A stretch of DNA of 64,000 bases from Paenibacillus sp. FSL R5-0912 (GTDB lineage: Bacteria > Bacillota > Bacilli > Paenibacillales > Paenibacillaceae): positions 4,526,001-4,590,000 of the forward strand of contig NZ_CP009282.1 of the NCBI RefSeq assembly GCF_000758605.1. Reading direction: 5' to 3'. Every line of letters starts with the position of its first letter. Position 1 is the first letter of the stretch. This document shows, one piece after another, positions 53,048-61,147 of the stretch. A model generated the notes under the pieces. The model had not been told where the DNA came from. It saw nothing but the letters and a program-made list of their open reading frames with translations, and did not search any database. The position numbers and the translations under genes are program-made.

Positions 53048-55260
53048 ATGCGGTAATCGACTCCTTTGTAGGAATCCGGAACATAATCGGACTGTTTGGC
53101 AGGAGCTGCAGCCGTACTCAGCTCGGGCAACGGCTCCGTGCGCAGGCTGGACAGCTGATATCCTATAGATTCAACTGCTGTCTTAATGTCCTCACGGCGC
53201 CCTTCCAGCAGCTCCAGCACCCAGGGTTCATTATTATGCAGCTTAAGGCTGACAATCCGGTCAACGACCTGTACATCCACCATAGTCTGGCCGAGCTGCT
53301 TCATATCCAGATCAAACCACAGGCGGCAGTTCGCCGCATCCAGCTCGCCTTTGCGGCCGCGCCGGGACTGGATATGGACGGAAGCCGTCTCCTGGCCGTC
53401 CGGCCCCCGCAGCGGCAGGAACATCGTCACCTGTGCGAACGGCGCGGTGCGGTCTGTATTCAGCAGCAGCTGTTGTCCTGTCAGCTGCTGCACCAGCTGG
53501 CCCGCGGCTTCCTTGACCGCGGGCGGGACCTCGCTGCTGCCGAGAACCTGCAGCAGCACGCCCTTGAGCGTACCGGCGGCATCCTCCGCGCCGCCGGACG
53601 CTCCTTGCAGCGCCGCAGCCGGCAGCGCTGCCTCACGCCCCTGCGCGGCCGCGGCAACGCCGCCGCGCACAGCCTGCTGCTCGTGCTCCGCACCGAGCAG
53701 CTTCAGCACCCGCCCCACCCACGACTCCGTGTCGGGGGCGGGTGCCGTGCCCTGCTGCGGCTGCGCAGCCGCAGCAGAGGCGTCCCCGCGCGGCGCAGCG
53801 GGGACTTGCCCTTGCCCCGCCGGTGCTGGCGGGGCGGCATTGCCCTGCGGCGGCTGTGCAGCCGCAGGTCCTTCGCCCGCCGCGCCGGAGGCGGGCGGGG
53901 CTGTGGCGAGCTGCGGCAGCGTGCCGCGCAGCTCGGTGAGCACGCCCTGCAGCTTCGCGAGCAGGGCGGCCCCCGATACAGTGCTCTGCGGCTGCGGACC
54001 ACTGCTTACCTGCGCAGCGGCACCCGCGCCTTCCCGCACGCCTGCGGCTTCGTTCCGGCCAGCCGCAGCAGCTCCCAAGCCTTCCCGCACGCCTGCGGAC
54101 ACGTTCCGGCCAGCCGTAGCCGCTCCCGCACCTTCCCGCGCTGCTGTGGCCTCGTTCCGGCCAGCCGTAGCCGCTCCCGCACCTACCGGGTCAGTGCTGC
54201 CGCTTCCACTGGCCACCCTCGCTCCCGCAGGCGCAGCTCCAGCAGGCTCTGCACCTCCTGCGGACACAGCCTTATTGGCGGACGCCACCTCGGAAATCGG
54301 CAGTTTCTGCGCCGGGCCTCCAGGCAGCTCCCCCTCTGCTGCAGCATCTGCATTCAAAGCTGCAGCCGTCTGTACTGGATTGCCTGTTGCTTGCGTATTG
54401 CCAGCACTGCCGCTACCATTATTACTCCCAGTGTTGCTTACCATTCCTGATCCAGACTGGGTTTCTAGAGAACCGGCAGTTCCCGAAGGAACATTATTAC
54501 CTGTAGCGCCAGCTCTCACTGCCGGAAGGTCAGCATCTGCATGGGTTCCCGGCAGCACACCAGCCGTTACCGTACCGGTCGCAGAAGCTTGGGTGCCTCC
54601 TGTGAGCACACCTGCCGCAGGTTTATTCCCCCCTGCCGCTTCTGCTCCCTTACCAGCATCACCCTGCTGCGCCCATACGTTCAGCTCAGATTCCAGCGTT
54701 GCCAGCAGCTGATGCAGCTTCGGCCCGAATACTGCCTGCTGCAGCCCCTTCACCGTCTCAGCTGTAACCGGCAATCCGCGCTTCACGGAGATGACGGCCG
54801 CTTCCAGCCATTCCGAGGCTGGTACACCAGGCGGCTTGGCATTCATGACCGCATCCAGCTTCGCCGCCGTCTCTTTGGTCAATCCCAATCCGCCGGACTG
54901 CATCGCCTGAATAATCTCCCGCCCTGCCTTCGAATTCGTAAGGCCAAGCGATTCAATAGCTTCCCCCATACTCTGCGGTGAAGCCAGGGCCGCTTCACCA
55001 AGAGAGACCGGCTTCAGCACCGGTAAGCCATTCTCACCGGGTGTACCCACTTGCAGGTTCATTGTCTGTCCAGGCGTAAGCGGTGTTTCCAGTTCAGCAC
55101 GGACAGGAGTCCCCTGAATCTGGACCACGGCTTCCTTGCCTGAATCAGACACGCTGAGTACAACGCCGCGAACAACCTGACCTTCCTTAAGCTCTACAGA
55201 TTTAGGCTCTCCCGCCTTGCTGTCCCCGAGCAAGCCGCGAATGAGTGATCCGATATTCAT
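53044..55260 (-). CDS. Large FliK-like protein (YlqG position) with repeat-rich GC-high centre
   Basis: The 738-residue protein has an N-terminal domain starting MNIGSLIRGLLGD, with an SH3-like stretch (GQVVRGVVLSVSD), an Ala/Gly/Pro-rich centre (about residues 190-540), and a C-terminal Flg_hook-like domain with FLPLRGPDGQETASVHIQSR and LWFDLDMKQLGQTMVDVQV (core DMKQLGQTMVDV). It resembles FliK in plan and corresponds to B. subtilis YlqG. GC content is very high at 53480-54250, unlike its neighbours, and 51-bp tandem repeats lie at about 54015-54183. Confidence 0.85.
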   Translation of the reverse strand: MNIGSLIRGLLGDSKAGEPKSVELKEGQVVRGVVLSVSDSGKEAVVQIQGTPVRAELETPLTPGQTMNLQVGTPGENGLPVLKPVSLGEAALASPQSMGEAIESLGLTNSKAGREIIQAMQSGGLGLTKETAAKLDAVMNAKPPGVPASEWLEAAVISVKRGLPVTAETVKGLQQAVFGPKLHQLLATLESELNVWAQQGDAGKGAEAAGGNKPAAGVLTGGTQASATGTVTAGVLPGTHADADLPAVRAGATGNNVPSGTAGSLETQSGSGMVSNTGSNNGSGSAGNTQATGNPVQTAAALNADAAAEGELPGGPAQKLPISEVASANKAVSAGGAEPAGAAPAGARVASGSGSTDPVGAGAATAGRNEATAAREGAGAATAGRNVSAGVREGLGAAAAGRNEAAGVREGAGAAAQVSSGPQPQSTVSGAALLAKLQGVLTELRGTLPQLATAPPASGAAGEGPAAAQPPQGNAAPPAPAGQGQVPAAPRGDASAAAAQPQQGTAPAPDTESWVGRVLKLLGAEHEQQAVRGGVAAAAQGREAALPAAALQGASGGAEDAAGTLKGVLLQVLGSSEVPPAVKEAAGQLVQQLTGQQLLLNTDRTAPFAQVTMFLPLRGPDGQETASVHIQSRRGRKGELDAANCRLWFDLDMKQLGQTMVDVQVVDRIVSLKLHNNEPWVLELLEGRREDIKTAVESIGYQLSSLRTEPLPELSTAAAPAKQSDYVPDSYKGVDYRI
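54015..54183 (-). repeat. 51-bp tandem repeat inside the FliK-like gene
   Basis: CGTTCCGGCCAGCCG recurs at 54051, 54102 and 54153, exactly 51 bases apart, within about 3.3 copies of a longer unit. It encodes 17-residue units of the type AAAGRNE...REG. The units differ slightly, so they are diverging while keeping frame. Confidence 0.8.
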
Positions 55261-55328
55261 GTTGTCCGCCTCCTGTCTCTTCTATTTAATATCGGAATTA
55301 TCTGTCCTTTTGATAACTGCTTATATCC

Positions 55329-55955
55329 TTAGAACAATGTCTGCTGTTCAGCAAGAATATTACCGATGAAGCTGCGCCGGTGCATAGGCGTTACACCCAG
55401 CGTCTTAATCTGTTCACGGTGCAGCTTGGTTGCATATCCTTTATGTAATTTAATCCCGTAATCCGGGTATAATTCCTCCCACAAGCCTTCACAGAGCCGG
55501 TCGCGTGTAACCTTAGCTACAATCGAGGCGGCAGCAATCGACTGGCTGCTCGCATCCCCCTTGATGATCGAACGCTGCGGCAAAGGCAAGTCCACTTTCT
55601 CTGCATCAATCAGCATATAATCGGGCTGCTGGATTAATCCTTCAACTGCCTTGCGCATAGCCAGACGCGAAGCCTGCTTAATATTTATTTCATCGATCAC
55701 CGTTGATTCTACATGCCCTACACTTACCGCCAGTGCCTGATCCATAATAATCTCATACAAGGCGTCACGCTTCTTGGCCGACAGCTTCTTGGAATCATCC
55801 ACACCTTCAATAATCAGCCCGGCCGGCAATATTACTGCAGCAGCCACCACATCCCCGAACAAGCAGCCTCGGCCCACTTCATCCACACCTGCAATGTGCT
55901 GATAAGACAGCTCCCAGCCTTCTTTTTCATACAACAGCATATCTATTGTGCTCAC
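55329..55955 (-). CDS. rnhB: Ribonuclease HII
   Basis: RNase HII removes single ribonucleotides from DNA. The catalytic motif GVDEVGRG is at about residue 22, with DSKKLSAKKR, YMLIDAEKVDLP, the IIKGDASSQSIAAASIVAKVTRD stretch (core AAASIVAKVTRD) and a HKGYAT box. GTG 55955 is preferred (GGTGGG 5 bases upstream), giving 208 residues without the long N-terminal extension of B. subtilis RnhB; ATG five codons on is possible. Confidence 0.92.
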   Translation of the reverse strand: MSTIDMLLYEKEGWELSYQHIAGVDEVGRGCLFGDVVAAAVILPAGLIIEGVDDSKKLSAKKRDALYEIIMDQALAVSVGHVESTVIDEINIKQASRLAMRKAVEGLIQQPDYMLIDAEKVDLPLPQRSIIKGDASSQSIAAASIVAKVTRDRLCEGLWEELYPDYGIKLHKGYATKLHREQIKTLGVTPMHRRSFIGNILAEQQTLF

Positions 55956-56382
55956 TTCTACCCACCTGCCAATCAGCAATTTATCCGGTTCCTCTACTAG
56001 CCAGCTTAACATACGTGGCCATTACGGTCATCCGTCATTATAATGATTTTTTGACTTGAAGCTTAGCCTTCCCTGCGGTGAACATTTCGATTTCCAGCCG
56101 CTGCCCGCCACCAGTTTTCTTGATCTATTCCGCTGTTCGCAGTTGAATTCGGTAAACTAAACCGCCCGCTAGCGCTCGTACAAGACCAAAATTCTCTCTG
56201 TTTTTTTCGCTTTCGTTAATTCTCGCTTGTCATTAAATAGTCGGGGTAATTACTGCATCATATCAGTCTCCCGATTAACATTCCTGCACCAAATAAACAT
56301 TCTCTTCACTATTTCCGCCCCAATCGAAAATTGTTGTATAAAATTGCAGCATTCCCCCTCCTCCAAGCGACTCAACGGGATT

Positions 56383-56405
56383 ATTGTTGTATTTCATACA
56401 ACAAT
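56383..56405. repeat. Perfect 10-bp palindrome in the rbgA-rnhB gap
   Basis: ATTGTTGTAT and ATACAACAAT are separated by TTC. The half-site TTGTTGTAT occurs again at 56331-56339, about 52 bases upstream. It looks like an operator rather than a terminator, as no T-run follows. Confidence 0.6.
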
Positions 56406-56502
56406 CCAGCAAAACATCCAGTTATCCATAACCCAAAGCTGCATTAAGTACACCATTTCTCCGCACTCACCCGTTCTCATCTCCAACTCCCGTCCTGCAC
56501 GC

Positions 56503-56538
56503 AAAAAAAGAGCCAGTCCACAAACTCGGATGGCTCTT
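56503..56538 (-). terminator. Terminator of rbgA
   Basis: On the minus strand AGAGCCA-TCC pairs with GGA-C-TGGCTCT, with one bulged base, followed by TTTTTTTG. It lies 24 bases after the rbgA stop. Confidence 0.88.
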
Positions 56539-56561
56539 CCATTCCACAATTCAATCTTAAG

Positions 56562-57422
56562 TTAAGGCGTCTCCAGCGTAAAGCGTCCAAGCTTGCCGGC
56601 GCGCAGCTCATGCAGGAGTGCGCGTGAAGCCTTCTCCAGATCTACGCGTCCACCGCTGAGCAGACAGCCCCGTTTACGTCCTACCGCTTCCATCACGGCA
56701 ACGATTTCGTCCGGGTTTTCCAGATCCTCAGGCAGCTTGTCGATGCCGAAACGCTCCTGGAACCGGCTGCCGTAATCCTTCACCAGATATTTTACCGCAT
56801 AGAACGCGATATCCTCAATGTTCAGGATTTCTTCTTTGATTGCTCCGGTTACCGCCAGCTTATAGCCTACAACCTGGTCCTCGAACTTCGGCCAGAGGAT
56901 ACCCGGGGTATCCAGAAGCTCCAGATTCCCGCCTGTTTTAATCCATTGCTGGCCCTTGGTGACCCCTGGACGGTCTCCGGTAATCGCGATACTTCTGCCC
57001 GCCATCCGGTTAATGAGTGTCGATTTGCCTACGTTGGGAATACCGACGATCAATGCGCGCATTGCCCGCGGGTTGATTCCCCTGGAAATCTGCCGGTCAA
57101 TCTTTTCCTTCAACAGCAGCTTGACCTGCTCAGGAATCTCCTTAATGCCTGTCCCCGTAGAAGCATCTACAGGGTAGGCAACATGGCCCTGTTCCTTGAA
57201 GTAAGCAAGCCACTTGCGCGTTGCTTCCGGATCGGCTAGATCCGCTTTATTCAGTATAATCAGCCTTGGCTTATCCCGCAAAATATCGTCAATCATCGGA
57301 TTGCGGCTGGAAAGCGGCAGACGGGAATCAAGCAGTTCTATTGCAATATCAATCAGCTTCAGCTTATCCTCAATTTGCCGTCTAGCCTTCGTCATATGAC
57401 CAGGAAACCATTGAATGGCCAT
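56562..57422 (-). CDS. rbgA: Ribosome biogenesis GTPase RbgA (YlqF)
   Basis: RbgA is a circularly permuted GTPase needed for late 50S assembly. The order G4-G5-G1-G2-G3 is seen: NKADLAD near residue 65, then GIPNVGKSTLINRM near residue 125, a GVTKGQQW switch, and DTPGILWP. The C-terminal domain is typical. ATG 57422 follows GGAGG by 8 bases; the frame extends three codons more. Length is 286 residues. It follows lepB by about 30 bases. Confidence 0.96.
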   Translation of the reverse strand: MAIQWFPGHMTKARRQIEDKLKLIDIAIELLDSRLPLSSRNPMIDDILRDKPRLIILNKADLADPEATRKWLAYFKEQGHVAYPVDASTGTGIKEIPEQVKLLLKEKIDRQISRGINPRAMRALIVGIPNVGKSTLINRMAGRSIAITGDRPGVTKGQQWIKTGGNLELLDTPGILWPKFEDQVVGYKLAVTGAIKEEILNIEDIAFYAVKYLVKDYGSRFQERFGIDKLPEDLENPDEIVAVMEAVGRKRGCLLSGGRVDLEKASRALLHELRAGKLGRFTLETP

Positions 57423-57451
57423 TGCCGTCACCTCCTTTGACTTCTGTCAGC

Positions 57452-58072
57452 TTAATGGTTAATTAATGTAATATCTTTGACCGGCCAGAAAATAAGGTCC
57501 GCACGGCCGACAATATCACCCAGCGGCACATAACCGATCATCCGGCTGTCTGTACTGTCTGAGCGGTTGTCCCCCATCACAAACACGTGTCCTGCGGGCA
57601 CTGTGCCATCCGTAAAGTCTTCATTAGGGAAGTTCTTATTGTTGTACAAAGAGTTGTTATTATGCGCATCATCAATTGCGCCTTGGATATACGTCTCATT
57701 TACCGGTTCGCCGTTCACAGTTACGACATCCCCTTCAACTTTTACCGTATCGCCCGCTACACCGATGACACGTTTAATGAAGTCTCTGCCTTCAGACGGC
57801 ACATGGAATACGATGACTTCACCACGCTGAGGTTTACGAATATCATAGAGAATTTCATTAACAATAACCCGTTCGCCAGTATGGAAGTTAGGCTTCATGG
57901 AAGGTCCATCCACGATAAATGGTTTGAACAAAAGCCAGCGTATTAGTATAACCAGAACCAATGCAATCGCAATCGCTTTAATCCATTCCAGGACTTCATT
58001 CTTAGGCTTCTGGGGGCTCTGGCTGTTAGATTCTGTAATCTCTCCTTGCCCTGGCTGCAAATCCTGCTGCAT
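57452..58072 (-). CDS. lepB: Signal peptidase I
   Basis: This membrane-bound protease removes signal peptides. An N-terminal membrane helix (about residues 28-48) is followed by the catalytic Ser in VDGPSMKPNF and Lys in DFIKRVIGVAGD. GDNRSDSTDSR is the conserved box. At 206 residues it is a Gram-positive type with a single membrane anchor. Placement between rplS and rbgA differs from B. subtilis, where sipS is elsewhere. Confidence 0.95.
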   Translation of the reverse strand: MQQDLQPGQGEITESNSQSPQKPKNEVLEWIKAIAIALVLVILIRWLLFKPFIVDGPSMKPNFHTGERVIVNEILYDIRKPQRGEVIVFHVPSEGRDFIKRVIGVAGDTVKVEGDVVTVNGEPVNETYIQGAIDDAHNNNSLYNNKNFPNEDFTDGTVPAGHVFVMGDNRSDSTDSRMIGYVPLGDIVGRADLIFWPVKDITLINH

Positions 58073-58236
58073 AGTTCACCGTCCTCTCCATATGTTGTTA
58101 TCTCCACTATACAATACAAAAAAACTCCTGCCAAAAACTCCCCCGCGATTACTCCTTCAGGAGGCCTTTTCGGAGAAGCTGTTCCTAAGGCACATATTTC
58201 TTAATTCATTGTTTTGATTACATAGTAAGAATAAAC

Positions 58237-58264
58237 GAAAGGGGCTTGAATTCAAGCCCCTTTC
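58237..58264. terminator. 28-bp perfect palindrome after rplS (terminator-like)
   Basis: GAAAGGGGCTTGAA and its exact reverse complement meet at a GAATTC centre, giving up to 12 paired bases with an AATT loop. On the minus strand it is followed by GTTTATTCTT. It lies 13 bases past the rplS stop and probably ends the rplS transcript. Confidence 0.75.
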
Positions 58265-58277
58265 ACTTGCCGCTATT

Positions 58278-58622
58278 CTAGCGACGGATTTCTTTAATTC
58301 TTGCAGCTTTACCGCGCAGTTCACGAAGATAGTACAGCTTCGCACGACGAACTTTACCACGGCGAGCCACTTCGATTTTCTCGAGCTTAGGGGAGTTGAT
58401 TGGGAATGTTCTTTCCACACCAACACCATAAGAGATTTTACGAACTGTAAAAGTCTCACCGATACCACCGCCGCGACGTTTGATTACAACGCCTTCGAAC
58501 AACTGGATCCGTTCACGAGTTCCTTCGATAACTTTTACATGCACCTTCAAAGTGTCACCCGGGCGAAAACTCGGGATATCTTTGCGAAGTTGCTCTTGCG
58601 TAATTGCTTGTAGGATATTCAT
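58278..58622 (-). CDS. rplS: 50S ribosomal protein L19
   Basis: L19 sits at the 30S-50S interface. The 114-residue protein has FRPGDTLKVHVKVIEG near the start, EGVVIKRRGGGIGETFTVRKIS (core RRGGGIGETFTVR) and GKVRRAKLYYLRELRGKAARIKE, as in all L19. The start is ATG at 58622. It has its own promoter and structured leader, apart from trmD. Confidence 0.97.
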   Translation of the reverse strand: MNILQAITQEQLRKDIPSFRPGDTLKVHVKVIEGTRERIQLFEGVVIKRRGGGIGETFTVRKISYGVGVERTFPINSPKLEKIEVARRGKVRRAKLYYLRELRGKAARIKEIRR

Positions 58623-58645
58623 TTAGGACTTCCTCCTTCCGTACA

Positions 58646-58704
58646 GGTGTTCTTGCCTCTTCCGGAGAGCCATTGCTCTCCCTCATTATCCGCAGAGGAC
58701 CACC
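58646..58704 (-). ncRNA. L19-type ribosomal protein leader
   Basis: On the minus strand three nested stems are seen: GGTG/CACC outer, CCTCT/AGAGG middle, and GGAGAGC/GCTCTCC inner with an AATG loop. A structured L19 leader is known from Bacilli and its place before rplS fits that family. Autoregulation by L19 is the expected role. Confidence 0.7.
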
Positions 58705-58725
58705 GTATTCCACACAACAGAAATA

Positions 58726-58754
58726 ATATTATCACAAAAGACAGGCCTATGCAA
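58726..58754 (-). promoter_or_regulatory. Sigma-A promoter of rplS
   Basis: On the minus strand TTGCAT (58749-58754), 17 bases and TAATAT (58726-58731). Its hexamers are nearly the same as those of rpsB. Confidence 0.7.
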
Positions 58755-58768
58755 TATATATTTATTCT

Positions 58769-59071
58769 TCAAAGCGGCAGCATATCTCGTTTCTTCGCCT
58801 TAACCTTGCAATCCTTGCAGAGTCCGACCACACTACCGTTATCCTGGGCATAAAAAACCAGTTTGCCGTTTTTCTTCTTACAGGAAGAGCAAAGCTGATC
58901 TGCAGTGTTCTGCTTAGCCTTGCGGTGCCCTTCCATAGATATTACGTTGCTGGCTTTAACCATTCTTGGTGCCTCAGACTGCTCCCTGTTCGTCCGGTTG
59001 CGGGATATTACATAAACAACTGCACCAACCAACAAAATAATGAAGACCGCCGCATATTGCATTTGGCTCAT
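58769..59071 (-). CDS. Small membrane-anchored zinc-ribbon protein
   Basis: The product of about 100 residues has an N-terminal membrane helix (about residues 5-22) and a C-terminal domain with two CxxC pairs, CSSC and CKDC, about 20 residues apart, followed by a Lys-rich tail. Start among 59071, 59062 and 59089 is uncertain because GAGGAG lies oddly close. No family recognised. Confidence 0.65.
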   Translation of the reverse strand: MSQMQYAAVFIILLVGAVVYVISRNRTNREQSEAPRMVKASNVISMEGHRKAKQNTADQLCSSCKKKNGKLVFYAQDNGSVVGLCKDCKVKAKKRDMLPL

Positions 59072-59211
59072 CCGCTCCTCTGACTTCATCAGTCAAAATA
59101 GTAAACAGACCAGGCTCAGCCTTACCTTCTGTGCCGGTCTGTTCCAGATTCCGGTCTTTAGATCTAACGCTAGTTTAACATATTGCTGCATCAAAATGTA
59201 GTCAACAGGCT

Positions 59212-59231
59212 TACTGGACTATGGTCCAGTA
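59212..59231. repeat. 8-bp palindrome upstream of the lipoprotein gene
   Basis: TACTGGAC, then TATG, then GTCCAGTA. It resembles an operator for a dimeric repressor and lies about 20 bases before the -35 of the gene at 59329. Confidence 0.55.
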
Positions 59232-59252
59232 CAGCAACCCGCCGCCAGCCCG

Positions 59253-59281
59253 TTATCCATCTATTTTCCATAATATATAAT
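59253..59281 (+). promoter_or_regulatory. Promoter of the lipoprotein gene
   Basis: TTATCC (59253-59258), 17 bases and TATAAT (59276-59281). The -10 is consensus and the -35 is weak. Confidence 0.5.
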
Positions 59282-59328
59282 AATGAATATACATAAGCAA
59301 ATCACTAACCTTCAGGAGGGTATATATA

Positions 59329-60279
59329 TTGAAGAAAAATCACAACACCGCAATTATTGCAGCAGTAGCCGTCTTCTCCATCGCTTTACTGGCCGGATGC
59401 AGGGACCTTCCCGGCAAAGAGGCAGCAGATCATCAGCTGGAGCAGCGTCTGTCCGGAAACTTCCAGCAGGAGGCCGCAGAGGCGGTTAAGCAGAGTCTTA
59501 GCAAGGCAACGGTCACGCTAGGAGATGCAGTCCAGACAACAACGGATAGGATTGAACAAAACATTATTGATGAGGGCATCAGCAGGGAATTCTCCACGTC
59601 CCTACCGGCGGGTTCAGCTACTGAATTTAAGCTTGATAATGTTCTGGGTGAAATCACCTTAGTTCCCGCATCCGGGGACGAGATTGTTGTCAAAGCCACC
59701 GTCGTTGTCCATGAACGTACATCTAACGACGACGCCTCCAAGGTACTTGACCACGCTGAAGTATCGATTGAACATAAAAGTGGCGTGCTGACCGTCTCTA
59801 CTCACGGAGAGAATAGTCCGAAGAAGAATCTCTGGGACTGGTCACAGAAGGAATACGGGCATTCAGACTTCAGTATTAATTATGTAGTTGAGCTTCCGGA
59901 TACAGTGAACCATATTGAGATCAATAATAATGTAGGCTCCACACAGCTTCGCGGTATGCAGGGTACCTTTGATATCGTCAGCAATATCGGAAGCATCATC
60001 CTTCAGGATACTGTTTTTACAGGCAAATCTTCTATTAAGTCAAATACAGGAAGTATCGAGCTTGGTATTTCCGGTATGGATAGCGGCAGCAGTCTTAAAG
60101 CTACAAGCGATATAGGTAAAATATCCGCCGATCTCGCCAGTTCAGTGCAATGTACTGTGGAAGCTGAGAGTGAGCTTGGTCATATAGCCGGCGCTTCCGG
60201 CGGCAAGCAGGATTATAACGGTGGCGGTCCGCTGGTAACACTAACAACCCAGATTGGAGCAATATCCGTTAATAACTAG
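59329..60279 (+). CDS. Lipoprotein with DUF4097-like beta repeats
   Basis: The 316-residue protein has a lipobox LLAGC with the Cys at residue 24 after a hydrophobic signal. A helical segment follows, then a beta-repeat region from about residue 95 with ILQDTVFTGKSSIKSNTGSIELG-type turns (core SNTGSIELG, TSDIGKISADL), as in DUF4097 adhesin-like domains. The start is TTG at 59329 with AGGAGGG 8 bases upstream. Role unknown; probably at the cell surface. Confidence 0.85.
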   Translation: MKKNHNTAIIAAVAVFSIALLAGCRDLPGKEAADHQLEQRLSGNFQQEAAEAVKQSLSKATVTLGDAVQTTTDRIEQNIIDEGISREFSTSLPAGSATEFKLDNVLGEITLVPASGDEIVVKATVVVHERTSNDDASKVLDHAEVSIEHKSGVLTVSTHGENSPKKNLWDWSQKEYGHSDFSINYVVELPDTVNHIEINNNVGSTQLRGMQGTFDIVSNIGSIILQDTVFTGKSSIKSNTGSIELGISGMDSGSSLKATSDIGKISADLASSVQCTVEAESELGHIAGASGGKQDYNGGGPLVTLTTQIGAISVNN

Positions 60280-60334
60280 ACATTCCTTATGGATTTGGAT
60301 CAAATATTCTCTTCGGCTCTGGCAGCCGGTACAC

Positions 60335-60375
60335 AAAAAGTGGGCGTTCCTGTTTTCCAGGAGCCCACTTTTTAA
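60335..60375. terminator. Bidirectional terminator between convergent genes
   Basis: AAAAGTGGGC pairs with GCCCACTTTT, with an inner TCCTG/CAGGA stem. T-runs occur on both strands, serving the lipoprotein gene and the gene at 60388. Confidence 0.85.
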
Positions 60376-60387
60376 TTTGTGCTATGA

Positions 60388-60645
60388 TCAGATCAGCGCA
60401 ATGGCCAGCAATGTAAATAGGCTGAGTGTAAGGATTTCGCTGCCATAACCGAAGTACCCTCCATAATAATTCCCCGCGCCCCCCGGATAGAATGCCGAAG
60501 TTTTCATTTTGCCGTTGCCTTTTGTTTTCAGGTACACATTGTTCTGGTCCACATCCACAATAACCCCTTCATGACGTTTGCCGTCAGTGGTCAAAATGCG
60601 CACCCGCTTATTTTTGCAATGGAGACAATTATAATAAGCTTCCAT
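60388..60645 (-). CDS. Small protein with Sm-like strand pattern and hydrophobic tail
   Basis: The 85-residue product starts MEAYYNCLHCKNKRVRIL. A beta-strand-rich middle (RVRILTTDGKRHEGVIVDVD) recalls LSm-type small folds, followed by a Gly/Tyr-rich stretch and a hydrophobic C-terminus (about residues 68-85). ATG 60645 follows GGAGG by 9 bases. I do not recognise the family. Confidence 0.65.
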   Translation of the reverse strand: MEAYYNCLHCKNKRVRILTTDGKRHEGVIVDVDQNNVYLKTKGNGKMKTSAFYPGGAGNYYGGYFGYGSEILTLSLFTLLAIALI

Positions 60646-60874
60646 CTGCTGATTCCTCCTCAATCGTATTTCTGTATCTTATGAGGGGAGGGATAAGCCG
60701 GCAACGGCAATCGCCATGAGGCAAATGTCTATAATTATATTAGCTGTGAATTCAAGAACTTGTGAACATTGTGTATCATTTTCCGAAGAAAAGGGGTATT
60801 ATTAAGATAATAATACGAATTGAAGCGCTTACGATTGTGAACAATAGTCTACAATTCATAAGGAGGCAGGAATC

Positions 60875-61075
60875 ATGAGCACAGCAGGCAGACGTTTCAT
60901 TAATGAAGGAGTACTTCGTATCGCCTGGTTCATCATATTCACATCGCTCACCTACACGGTGCGCAATTATACTTGGGCTATAGTACTGCTTATGGTTGTT
61001 GCTGTATATTCGCTGGTCACCGGGATCATCATGCTTACCCGCCAGGATAGGGATAGGGACAGGGGTAGAGCTTAA
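60875..61075 (+). CDS. Small two-helix membrane protein
   Basis: The 66-residue protein has two hydrophobic helices (about residues 13-29 and 34-54) and an Asp/Arg-alternating tail. AAGGAGG precedes the ATG at normal distance. No family assigned. A terminator follows directly. Confidence 0.7.
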   Translation: MSTAGRRFINEGVLRIAWFIIFTSLTYTVRNYTWAIVLLMVVAVYSLVTGIIMLTRQDRDRDRGRA

Positions 61076-61098
61076 CCGGCGTTAATCGCATAAAAGTT

Positions 61099-61144
61099 AA
61101 AAACACTTCCACAGAGCTAACCGCCCTGACGGAAGTGTTTTTTT
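61099..61144. terminator. Bidirectional terminator between a membrane gene and tRNA-Pro
   Basis: AAACACTTCC pairs with GGAAGTGTTT, followed by T-runs on both strands. It serves the plus-strand gene at 60875 and the minus-strand tRNA. Confidence 0.85.
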
Positions 61145-61147
61145 GGA

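Larger units (their letters stand above)
55956..56561. other. Gap between rbgA and rnhB
   Basis: This 606-base gap has no credible gene; the open frame at 56227-56565 on the plus strand has no ribosome site or recognisable fold. It holds the rbgA terminator (56503-56538), a palindrome with 10-bp arms (56383-56405) plus a matching half-site at 56331-56340, and a TATAAT at 56037-56042 (minus) that may be the rnhB -10 without a good -35. Confidence 0.5.

Noticed and set aside
53020..54450. 476-codon plus-strand frame in the same place
   Set aside because: Arg/Gln/Leu-rich shadow of the real minus-strand gene, caused by composition.
53186..54712. 508-codon plus-strand frame opposite the FliK-like gene
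   Set aside because: It mirrors the GC-rich, Ala/Gly/Pro-coding strand. The product is Ser/Pro/Ala low-complexity, has no ribosome site, and the minus-strand gene has conserved ends and coupling to its neighbour.
56227..56565. 112-codon plus-strand frame in the rbgA-rnhB gap
   Set aside because: No ribosome site, no recognisable fold, and it runs through the rbgA terminator and its stop.
60790..60800. GGGGTATT as a sigma-B -10
   Set aside because: No matching GTTT -35 at the right distance, and sigma-B presence in this genus cannot be assumed.
60816..60836. cre-like TTGAAGCGCTTACG before the gene at 60875
   Set aside because: The AAGCGCTT core is present but flanking bases mismatch in several places; too weak to call.
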